Assembly: GCA_030602145.1 (NCBI GenBank)
Contig: JAUWAH010000123.1
Span: 1 to 6,986, forward strand
Length of the DNA stretch: 6,986 bases
Origin: Desulfobulbus sp.
GTDB lineage: Bacteria; Desulfobacterota; Desulfobulbia; Desulfobulbales; Desulfobulbaceae
Direction: 5' to 3'
In this document: positions 1-5,794 of the stretch, one piece after another
Numbering within the stretch: the first letter of the stretch is position 1
Layout of the letters: each line of letters opens with the position of its first letter
Program-made: the position numbers and the translations under genes
Notes under the pieces: model-generated
What the model was told of the DNA's origin: nothing
The model's database searches: none
Seen by the model: the letters and a program-made list of their open reading frames with translations, nothing else

Positions 1-1518
1 GGTTCCTATACCTATCTCAAGAACGGTCTGGCCAGCACCCTGGCCAGCCGGCTCGCCACTCGGGCCAATGTGGCGGCCATGGCCCAAGGTCCGGTTTCCG
101 AACAGATGGCCAAGGCACTCAAATCCGGCGACCATGCGGCCTTCAGTCAGCAACTGCGCCAGTCCGGCGCCGATTATCTGGTCATCGGTTCACTGGCCCC
201 CAAGAGCAACCAGTTCGAACTGACCAGCTATGTCTTCTCCCAGGCCACCGGCCAGACTCCCAAAAAATTCGTCCAGAGCTTCAACGCCGTCGACGACGCC
301 ATGACCGCGGTCGACGACCTGGCCTGGGACATCAGCGCCGCGGTATTCAAGGTGGAGCGACCCGAGATGCGGGCCACCGCCAAACAGCCCGGCGGTTTAG
401 CCGCCCTCCACACCGCCCACCCGGAACGGGCCTTTCGCGAAGGACAGATCGCCGGCATGAGCACCGGCCTCGAGGCCGGCGGGCCGTTCGAACTGGCCGC
501 CACCTTCCGCAGCCGGGCCATTGGCGTGGAAACCATGGACATGAACGCCGGCGACCTGAACGGCGACGGCAGGGAGGAGATCGTCCTGCTCACCAAATCG
601 AGCCTGATGATCTACCGGGTCGACGACGGCCAGTTCCGCATGCTGGCCACGGTCAACCTGCCCAATCATCTCCGCTACCACTCGGTCACCCTGGGCGACC
701 TCAACAAGAACGGCCTTCAGGAAATCTACATCAGCGCCTCCAATCAGGACCTCCCCGATTCCTCGGCCCTGGAGTGGGATGGCAAGAAGGTGTCCTTCCT
801 CTTTGAGCGTGCCCGCTGGTACCTGCGGACCATGACCTCTCCCGGGGAACCGCCGGTGCTGATCGGCCAGTCCAGCCTGGCCGGCGATCTGGGCGGCGGC
901 GACATCCATTTCCTGACCCTGGGGCCAAACAATACCCTGACCGAGGGTCAAAAACTCAACGTGCCGCAGGGGTTGAGCATCTTCGACTTTGTCCTGGCGG
1001 ATCTGGACGGCAGCGGCAACAAGGTCGTGGTTGCCATCAGCAGCGATCATCGTCTGCAGTTGTACGATACGGCCGGCACGGTGCGCTGGACCAGTCCTGA
1101 CCTTTTCGGCGCCAGCAACAACTTTTTCGGCACCCTGACCAGTCCCAGCAACGCTGCTATGTCGGAACGGGAAACCAGGTGGGTGCGGACCCGGATCGTG
1201 GTCGCCGATCTCGACGGCGACGGCATCAACGATATCCTGGTCGGCCGCAACCGGCTGGAGACCGTCACCTTTATGCCCAATCTCCGCTATTTCGACGGCA
1301 GTTCCCTGGCCGCTTTCAAGTGGGAACGGTTCAGTCTGGTCCGGTTGTGGGAGACTAAGAAATTACCGGGATACATGGCCAACTATCAGGTAATCAATGG
1401 CGGGAGCGGCAGCGGCGAGTATCATATCCTGTTCGCCGAAGCCCAGACCAGCTACCCTTTTGTCTTCTGGCAATCGGCAACCACCCACCTAAACAGCTAT
1501 ACCCTGCGGGTAAAGTGA
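1..1518 (+). CDS. FG-GAP/VCBS beta-propeller protein with TolB/FlgO-like N-terminal region, 5'-partial
   Basis: The frame is open from base 1 (Gly-Ser-Tyr-Thr-Tyr) to the TGA at 1516-1518, giving 505 visible residues, so the true start and any signal peptide lie upstream. An ATG at 70 is internal, because the coding text before it matches the family. Residues about 1-120 resemble the TolB/FlgO-like alpha/beta module of envelope proteins: a leucine-rich helix (LASTLASRLATR), then ADYLVIGSLAP and a strand ending in a description of the output. The rest carries four calcium-loop motifs of FG-GAP/VCBS propeller blades: DLNGDGREE near residue 185, DLNKNGLQE near 233, DLDGSGNKV near 334 and DLDGDGIND near 403. 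The third loop lacks the usual last acidic residue. Such proteins are normally exported and fold as beta-propellers that bind protein or glycan; the specific role is unknown. No clear terminator follows the gene. The protein class is firm; the function is not. Confidence 0.85.
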   Translation, partial: GSYTYLKNGLASTLASRLATRANVAAMAQGPVSEQMAKALKSGDHAAFSQQLRQSGADYLVIGSLAPKSNQFELTSYVFSQATGQTPKKFVQSFNAVDDAMTAVDDLAWDISAAVFKVERPEMRATAKQPGGLAALHTAHPERAFREGQIAGMSTGLEAGGPFELAATFRSRAIGVETMDMNAGDLNGDGREEIVLLTKSSLMIYRVDDGQFRMLATVNLPNHLRYHSVTLGDLNKNGLQEIYISASNQDLPDSSALEWDGKKVSFLFERARWYLRTMTSPGEPPVLIGQSSLAGDLGGGDIHFLTLGPNNTLTEGQKLNVPQGLSIFDFVLADLDGSGNKVVVAISSDHRLQLYDTAGTVRWTSPDLFGASNNFFGTLTSPSNAAMSERETRWVRTRIVVADLDGDGINDILVGRNRLETVTFMPNLRYFDGSSLAAFKWERFSLVRLWETKKLPGYMANYQVINGGSGSGEYHILFAEAQTSYPFVFWQSATTHLNSYTLRVK

Positions 1519-1544
1519 ACGTTGTGCCGGTGCCTGAATGTTGA

Positions 1545-1571
1545 CTCTATCCCCTTTTCAAGGACATAGAG
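1545..1571. other. Imperfect dyad downstream of the VCBS gene
   Basis: CTCTAT (1545-1550) pairs with ATAGAG (1566-1571), and inside it CCTT (1553-1556) pairs with AAGG (1560-1563) around a 3-base TTC loop, with a 2x2 mismatch between the stems. It lies 27 bases after the VCBS stop codon. It could be a weak terminator or an operator, but it is AT-rich and no T-run follows directly, so a classical intrinsic terminator is not supported. Confidence 0.35.
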
Positions 1572-1582
1572 CTACAATTGTT

Positions 1583-1614
1583 GGTAAAATTTTTTTTACC
1601 GGGAGTAAAAAAAA
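1583..1614. promoter_or_regulatory. Two overlapping AT-tract palindromes just upstream of the porin -35
   Basis: Two mutually exclusive dyads share the same T-run. GGTAAAA (1583-1589) pairs with TTTTACC (1594-1600) over a TTTT loop. TTTTTTTTAC (1590-1599) pairs perfectly with GTAAAAAAAA (1605-1614) over the loop CGGGA. The second arm stops one base before the porin -35 hexamer at 1616. By position this could be an UP element (A/T tracts contacted by the RNA polymerase alpha subunit), a bent-DNA site or a regulator's operator. The structure is seen directly; the role is inferred. Confidence 0.5.
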
Positions 1615-1615
1615 C

Positions 1616-1644
1616 TTGACGACTAGGTAATCTTACTCTATCGT
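1616..1644 (+). promoter_or_regulatory. Sigma70-type promoter of the porin gene
   Basis: TTGACG at 1616-1621 matches the -35 consensus at 5 of 6 bases. After an exact 17-base spacer comes TATCGT at 1639-1644, a 4 of 6 match to the -10. Transcription would begin near 1651, giving a 5' leader of about 74 bases before the porin ATG. The A/T palindromes immediately upstream support strong or regulated use. Confidence 0.6.
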
Positions 1645-1677
1645 GGACGCATAGAATTCCATCTAAACAGGTTTCTC

Positions 1678-1698
1678 GTTGTCGGGGAAACCGGCAAC
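1678..1698 (+). other. 5'-UTR hairpin of the porin mRNA
   Basis: GTTGTCGG (1678-1685) pairs with CCGGCAAC (1691-1698) around the loop GGAAA; all eight pairs form, one of them a T-G wobble. It sits inside the predicted leader and ends about 14 bases before the Shine-Dalgarno sequence, so it leaves the ribosome site free. Stable leader hairpins of this sort lengthen the life of outer-membrane protein mRNAs such as E. coli ompA; that role here is inference. A competing weaker pairing is GGTTTC (1670-1675) with GAAACC (1687-1692). Confidence 0.45.
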
Positions 1699-1712
1699 CA
1701 ACCATCGACAAA

Positions 1713-1718
1713 AAGGAG
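1713..1718 (+). promoter_or_regulatory. Strong ribosome binding site of the porin
   Basis: AAGGAG lies six bases before the ATG at 1725 and is preceded by an A-run. This near-consensus Shine-Dalgarno fixes the porin start and fits high expression. Confidence 0.85.
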
Positions 1719-1724
1719 AGGAAT

Positions 1725-3131
1725 ATGAAGAAAGTACTTGTAGCAGGCGCAGCCCTGATGCTGGTCAGTGGCCCGGCCGCCACGGTTCACGCCATCCACT
1801 TCCCGACCACCGAGCCGGCCGCTGCCGCTCCGGCCAAGAAGGCGGAAATCAAGCCCGGCGTGGCTCTGAGTGGCGATGCCCGTGTTCGGTTGGGTTATAC
1901 CAGCGAAGACTATGACTTCGGCAACAGCAACACCGACAGCGGCCGGACCGACATGGATTCCCGTGTCCGCCTGAACATCACCGGTACCGCTGCCGGTGGC
2001 GCTTATGCCAAAGCCCGTATCCGTATGTATGAAAGCCTGATGGGCGACCTGGATACCGATCCTAATCCGAACGACCTTGCCCAGAACAATATCTGGGTAG
2101 ACATCGCCCATGTCGGTATTCCCTTCGGCGACGATTTCACCCTGGAACTAGGTAAGTACAGGTCCACCTACGGCCCGCTGGGTGCCACCCACAACTTCTT
2201 CTATGACGACGTGCATCTGACCGGTGGTCGCGGTATCTGGAAGATTGGAGGCGTCACTGTCAATCCGTTCATCGAGTGGATGGAAGAGTCTGGCAACTAT
2301 GCCACAACCAATCAAAATCGCCGTGATGACAACGACGCCATCCGCTACGGTATCCACGCCAAGGGCAAGATCAACAAGGACTGGACTCTGGGCGGCATGC
2401 TCGGCTATCAGAATGACGAGCGGCTCGAAGACAACATCACTCCTGGCCTGAACTACAAGAACGACGGCTTCTTCGGTTCCATCTACACTATCGGCCGCAG
2501 CGGCGCTTTCGGCTTTGTTGGTGAGTTGGCGGTCACCGATTCCGGCCTCAATAACTTCAACGCCTGGGAAGACGACTTCGATGGCGCATATACAACTTCA
2601 GCTACCGCCGACCGGATCGGTTCTGACGATGTAGGCTGGGGCGGCTACGTCTTCCCCAACTACCAGGTCGACAAGCTGAACATCGGTTTGAACCTCGGTT
2701 TCACTGACGGCGGTTTCACTCCGGATAGGGCCTTCGGTTTTGTCATGCTCGGTTCCTCGGATAACAGCCGCATCACCGCCATGCGCATCGGCGATGGTGG
2801 AGACTGGCTGTGGGCAGGCCTGGTGGCCGAGTACTCCATCAGCGAGTCCCTCAAGCTGACCGGTAACCTAGTCTATGCCGATGTTGAAGCATGGGATACC
2901 AGGGGACCCAATGGCGAAGGCCCCACCACCGTTGCAGCTGCAGTGAACAACGCCTGGCAAATCGACAATGCCTGGGAAGTTTCGGCAGTCCTTCAGTACA
3001 CCATCAGCAAGGGAGCAGATGTGTTCTTCTCCGCTGGTTACCTGAAGCCGGAATTCGAGACCGTCAACGGTTTTACTCCTGAAGACGACGGCGCCTTCGG
3101 TGCCCTCTCCCGGTTTGAGTTGAAGTTCTAA
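1725..3131 (+). CDS. Outer-membrane porin (beta-barrel) with signal peptide
   Basis: This 468-residue protein starts with a textbook Sec signal: MKK, a hydrophobic core (VLVAGAALMLVSG) and a probable signal-peptidase site after V-H-A at residue 23. A short Ala/Pro/Lys-rich linker follows (about 26-45), then the mature barrel. The rest alternates short amphipathic strands with Gly/Asp/Asn-rich turns, has no hydrophobic helix and no cysteine-rich part, and ends in FELKF, with the terminal phenylalanine and aromatic/hydrophobic pattern that BamA recognises in outer-membrane barrels. The length fits a general porin of roughly 16 strands, likely trimeric, passing small solutes; I cannot tell the substrate. 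Compared with its neighbours it uses more GGT, CGT and GCT codons, as expected for an abundant protein. It has its own promoter, leader hairpin, strong ribosome site and terminator, so it is monocistronic. Confidence 0.88.
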   Translation: MKKVLVAGAALMLVSGPAATVHAIHFPTTEPAAAAPAKKAEIKPGVALSGDARVRLGYTSEDYDFGNSNTDSGRTDMDSRVRLNITGTAAGGAYAKARIRMYESLMGDLDTDPNPNDLAQNNIWVDIAHVGIPFGDDFTLELGKYRSTYGPLGATHNFFYDDVHLTGGRGIWKIGGVTVNPFIEWMEESGNYATTNQNRRDDNDAIRYGIHAKGKINKDWTLGGMLGYQNDERLEDNITPGLNYKNDGFFGSIYTIGRSGAFGFVGELAVTDSGLNNFNAWEDDFDGAYTTSATADRIGSDDVGWGGYVFPNYQVDKLNIGLNLGFTDGGFTPDRAFGFVMLGSSDNSRITAMRIGDGGDWLWAGLVAEYSISESLKLTGNLVYADVEAWDTRGPNGEGPTTVAAAVNNAWQIDNAWEVSAVLQYTISKGADVFFSAGYLKPEFETVNGFTPEDDGAFGALSRFELKF

Positions 3132-3158
3132 GATCAGCTCAATAAGCAAGCAACAACC

Positions 3159-3191
3159 AAAGAGGCGGGGTTTTCCCCCGCCTCTTTTTTT
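3159..3191 (+). terminator. Intrinsic terminator of the porin gene
   Basis: AGAGGCGGGG (3161-3170) and CCCCGCCTCT (3176-3185) form a perfect 10-bp GC-rich stem with a TTTTC loop, followed by a T-run to 3191. The stem can be extended by two A-T pairs using 3159-3160. It lies about 30 bases after the porin stop. On the minus strand the stem is followed by CTTTGGTTGTTG, so it may also slow transcription leaving the converging kinase gene. Confidence 0.95.
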
Positions 3192-3208
3192 ATTGGTGCG
3201 CCTGTCAA

Positions 3209-3223
3209 CACCTCGCAGAGGTG
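3209..3223. other. Small hairpin in the convergent gap
   Basis: CACCTC (3209-3214) pairs perfectly with GAGGTG (3218-3223) over a GCA loop. No T-run follows on either strand, so it is not a classical terminator. Confidence 0.35.
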
Positions 3224-3285
3224 GGTACAAGGGTTCAGCTTGACACGGAAGTCAACACATTTTCGTGCATTTCATGGGACAGCGC

Positions 3286-3315
3286 GAAATCTCGTCAGTC
3301 AAGAACAGAGATTTC
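3286..3315. repeat. Perfect 8-bp inverted repeat in the convergent gap
   Basis: GAAATCTC (3286-3293) and GAGATTTC (3308-3315) are exact reverse complements around a 14-base spacer. It lies about 70 bases beyond the kinase stop codon on the minus strand. It has no T-run and a large loop, so it is a weak candidate for the kinase terminator; a protein-binding dyad is also possible. Confidence 0.4.
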
Positions 3316-3385
3316 TCCCTCCGGTCGAACCAGACCAGCCCAACCCTCAACACCTTGGACGAAAACCTCAACACCCTCCATCGTC

Positions 3386-5206
3386 TCAGGCCGAAACCGG
3401 CAAAAAAATCGTCGCTGTCATCCCGCCGGTGCGACCGCCGGCCAGAACCAGGTCGCCGCCGTGATCCTCGATGATCCGCTTGACCAGGGTCAGGCCCATG
3501 CCGGCGCCGATCATCTTGGTGGTAAAGAAGGGGTCGACGGCATGTTCCAGGTTCTCCCGGCTCATGCCCATGCCGGTGTCGCCGATGTCGATCCGCACCC
3601 GCTCACCCTCCCGAACCACCTCAACGGTCAATTCGCCGCCCAGCGGCATTGCCTCGACACTGTTGCGGATCAGGTGGACCAGGGCCTGCTGGATCTGGCG
3701 GCCATCCACCTCGACCAGGGGATCTTCGTCCGGCAGCACCAGGACCTGGCGGATGGACTGCTCGTTGAGAGCCTTGAAATGGAGGAGGAGTGATTTGCGG
3801 ATCAGCGGCAGCAACCGGGTCGGCACACGGACCGGTTTGACCTGCTCGACGAAGTTGAACAGATCCTCAAGGGTTTTTTCGATCTTTTCGGCCTCGCCGG
3901 CCATCATGGAAAGGAACTGGAGCCACTCCTTGTTGTCGATCTTGCGGGCCAGCAGCCTGGCGGTGCCGCCAATGGCGGTGATCGGGTTGCGGATGGAATG
4001 GGCCAGTTGCGCCGCCATGTGGCCGAGGGCGGAGTAGCGTTCGGCCTCCACCAGCAGATCCTTGTTTTTCTGCAGTTCGCCGGTCACTTCCTCCAACTCC
4101 CTGAGCTTGCGCTGCATGGTGGTGTAGAGGTGGCAGTGCTCGATGGCAAGGCTCGCCTGGCTGGCAAAGCTCTCCAGGGCGTGAATCTGCTCCTCGGTGA
4201 TCGGGCCGCGACTGACATAATGGTCGGCGATGAGCACCCCCAGGGCCCGGCTGGGAGAGAACAGCGGCACCACCACGAAGCTGTCCTCCTCCAACAGGCC
4301 GAGCAGCTCAAGGGAAACCGGATAGGCGCACCGGCCGTCGACCACGTTCATCGACTCCCGGGTGCGGACCGCCCGGATCAGGAGGTGATCGCTGTCCATG
4401 GCCTCGACCTTGAGGGCATGGACGATGCGGTTGACCTCCACGTTGCCCTCCTCGTGCATGCGGGTGAGGAGATCGTGCAGACCCAATTGCCGCTCCCGGA
4501 CATCCTGCCAGATACGGTTGCCATCCTCCCGGTTACCTGGACCGATGGCCAACCTGCCTTCGAGCACGGCCCCCGATTCGTCGAACAGGGCCAGGAAAGC
4601 GCGGTTGAACTGCAAACCCTCCTCGGCGGTAATCCCCACCAGGATGGCGTGGAGGATCTCGTCCAGCTCGGTTGTGCTCAGGTAGGCGGTGTTCATCTTC
4701 ATGGCCAGTTCGTGGGCCAGTTGGATGCGAAAATTGGCCTGTTCGATCTGGCGCTGGTAGCGGCGGTTGCGGATGGTCAGCCGCCGTTTTTCCAGAACCC
4801 GGCGCAGGGTGGCCAACAGATCGGTGAACTGGACCGGCTTGGCGAGATAGTCGTCGGCGCCGTAGCGGAGACAGGCCAGCGCCGTCTGCAGGTCGGTAAC
4901 CGCGGTGAGCATGATCACCGCCAGATCGGGATCATGCTGCTTCAGCTCGGGCAGCAGGGCGATGCCGTCACCGTCGGGCAGACCGATATCCAACAGCACC
5001 AGGGCCGCCTTGTGTTCCTGCAGGCGGCGACGCAGCTCGGCGGCGGAACCGGCGGTGACCGCCGCTAAACCGCGCTGCTGCAAAAATTCCTGGACCAGAC
5101 CGACGATGTCGGCAAAATCGTCGACGATGACGATGCATTCGTCCCCTTCAAGCAAATCTTCCTCGACCACGGCCGAGGGAGGGGGCACAAGACGGCGCTC
5201 GATCAT
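3386..5206 (-). CDS. Soluble receiver-GAF-histidine kinase, signal transduction
   Basis: The 606 residues contain, in order: a CheY-like receiver (about 22-140) with acidic pair D29/D30, phospho-acceptor D73 in LLDIGLPDGDG, T101, Y120 and K123 in LAKP; a GAF sensor domain (about 180-358); a coiled linker (about 360-392); a HisKA dimerisation domain with the H-box LAHSIRNP (H403); and a HATPase_c domain with N-box N515 (HLIRNSVEA), G1 box DTGMGM (543-548), F-box DPFFTTK (558-564) and G2 box GAGMGL (567-572). All key residues for both phosphoryl transfer and ATP binding are present, so it should be active. There is no signal peptide or membrane segment, so it acts in the cytoplasm. A receiver at the N-terminus of a kinase usually gates kinase activity in response to another kinase; the GAF ligand is unknown. 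The ATG at 5206 follows AAGGGGGA with a 7-base gap. No partner regulator is adjacent. Confidence 0.93.
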   Translation of the reverse strand: MIERRLVPPPSAVVEEDLLEGDECIVIVDDFADIVGLVQEFLQQRGLAAVTAGSAAELRRRLQEHKAALVLLDIGLPDGDGIALLPELKQHDPDLAVIMLTAVTDLQTALACLRYGADDYLAKPVQFTDLLATLRRVLEKRRLTIRNRRYQRQIEQANFRIQLAHELAMKMNTAYLSTTELDEILHAILVGITAEEGLQFNRAFLALFDESGAVLEGRLAIGPGNREDGNRIWQDVRERQLGLHDLLTRMHEEGNVEVNRIVHALKVEAMDSDHLLIRAVRTRESMNVVDGRCAYPVSLELLGLLEEDSFVVVPLFSPSRALGVLIADHYVSRGPITEEQIHALESFASQASLAIEHCHLYTTMQRKLRELEEVTGELQKNKDLLVEAERYSALGHMAAQLAHSIRNPITAIGGTARLLARKIDNKEWLQFLSMMAGEAEKIEKTLEDLFNFVEQVKPVRVPTRLLPLIRKSLLLHFKALNEQSIRQVLVLPDEDPLVEVDGRQIQQALVHLIRNSVEAMPLGGELTVEVVREGERVRIDIGDTGMGMSRENLEHAVDPFFTTKMIGAGMGLTLVKRIIEDHGGDLVLAGGRTGGMTATIFLPVSA

Positions 5207-5213
5207 GTTCCGG

Positions 5214-5221
5214 TCCCCCTT
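5214..5221 (-). promoter_or_regulatory. Ribosome binding site of the kinase gene
   Basis: Read on the minus strand this is AAGGGGGA, seven bases before the ATG at 5206-5204. It supports that start. Confidence 0.7.
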
Positions 5222-5254
5222 ATGTGTTGTCTTTGTTTGTACGTCATTGTCTGT

Positions 5255-5283
5255 TTTCTACCCGCGAACAAAACCGGTGTCAA
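5255..5283 (-). promoter_or_regulatory. Sigma70-type promoter of the kinase gene
   Basis: On the minus strand a perfect TTGACA (5283-5278) is followed by an exact 17-base spacer and TAGAAA (5260-5255), a 4 of 6 match to the -10. Transcription would start near 5248, giving a leader of about 42 bases. It is the best promoter match in the window. Confidence 0.7.
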
Positions 5284-5326
5284 GCAGTCGCCACACCACT
5301 CTCGCGGTGCCGCCCGCCATCGGCCG

Positions 5327-5335
5327 TGGTATGGA
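5327..5335 (+). promoter_or_regulatory. Possible extended -10 promoter of the HEAT-dinG pair
   Basis: TGGTATGGA holds an extended -10 TGn followed by TATGGA (5330-5335). The -35 place (5307-5312, GTGCCG) is poor. Transcription would start about 24 bases before the HEAT start codon. This is the only candidate that I see for the plus strand here, and it is weak. Confidence 0.25.
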
Positions 5336-5365
5336 CACACAAAAAACAGCACCGACAGGTTCCCC

Positions 5366-5794
5366 ATGGCGCACCAACACAACCGTTCATCCGCCGCAGC
5401 CGGGGTCAGCGACGAGGAACTGCTGGCCGTCATCGCCGACTTCCTCAACATGGGCCACGTGGACAACATCCTCGCCATGGTCCGCCAGGAACCCCGCTAC
5501 CTGGCCTGGACCGGGCAACTGCTCGAAGACGAGCGATTCGCGGTGCGGGTCGGCGTCCTGGTGCTTCTCGAACATCTGGTCGAAACCCATCCCCACCATC
5601 TTGACCTGGCCATCGATGGCCTGATCGAACGGTTGGCCCATTCCGTCGAATGGGTTCGGGGCGACGCGGCCAGCGCCCTGGGCATCATCGGCGCCCAGAG
5701 AGGTTTGGCTGCCCTGTCGCCCCTGCGTAACGATCCGTCACCCCAGGTGGTCGAGATCGTCAGCGACATCCTGTCGTCGGCTGAACATGGATAA
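5366..5794 (+). CDS. Small HEAT-repeat protein, upstream partner of dinG
   Basis: The chosen ATG at 5366 gives 142 residues. The same frame is open back to 5222, but that extension is Cys/His/Arg-rich without repeat character and would run through the kinase promoter, so the internal start is preferred; its ribosome site (AGGT, five bases upstream) is weak. The protein is nearly all helical. After an N-terminal helix pair (about 15-50) come HEAT-like helices: DERFAVRVGVLVLLEHL (about 55-71), VEWVRGDAASALGIIGA (about 94-110, with the typical R-x-x-A-A-x-A-L-G pattern) and PQVVEIVSDILSSA (about 126-139). HEAT repeats form curved scaffolds for protein contacts; there is no sign of an enzyme active site, signal peptide or membrane segment. 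Its stop overlaps the start of the helicase by 8 bases, so the two are translationally coupled. The partner is inferred to be the helicase, but nothing proves contact. Confidence 0.8.
   Translation: MAHQHNRSSAAAGVSDEELLAVIADFLNMGHVDNILAMVRQEPRYLAWTGQLLEDERFAVRVGVLVLLEHLVETHPHHLDLAIDGLIERLAHSVEWVRGDAASALGIIGAQRGLAALSPLRNDPSPQVVEIVSDILSSAEHG

Larger units (their letters stand above)
3205..3375. repeat. Four same-direction TCAACAC motifs in the convergent gap
   Basis: TCAACACC occurs at 3205-3212, 3347-3354 and 3368-3375, and TCAACACA at 3252-3259. The last two share ten bases (CCTCAACACC) and start 21 bases apart, about two helical turns. The gap between the porin terminator and the kinase stop carries no gene that I can support. 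The repeats could be protein-binding sites, decayed sequence or chance; four copies in 171 bases is more than expected for a 7-mer. Confidence 0.4.

Noticed and set aside
397..1050. A 217-codon open frame on the minus strand
   Set aside because: It is antisense to the VCBS protein and has no motif or ribosome site; the plus-strand frame has four calcium-loop repeats.
3240..3268. TTGACA at 3240-3245 as a plus-strand promoter
   Set aside because: The -10 position at 17 bases reads TCGTGC, a poor match, and no gene follows on that strand.
3221..3793. A 190-codon plus-strand open frame starting in the convergent gap
   Set aside because: Most of it is antisense to the kinase C-terminus. The part in the gap has a low-complexity translation with no usable ribosome site.
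3998..5068. A 356-codon open frame on the plus strand
   Set aside because: It lies wholly inside the histidine kinase on the other strand, which has complete catalytic motifs. Its Gln/Gly/His-rich composition is typical of an antisense shadow.
5222..5365. A longer N-terminus for the HEAT protein from the ATG at 5222
   Set aside because: The added 48 residues look like translated non-coding DNA, and the frame would start inside the kinase ribosome site and cover its promoter. The ATG at 5366 is preferred.
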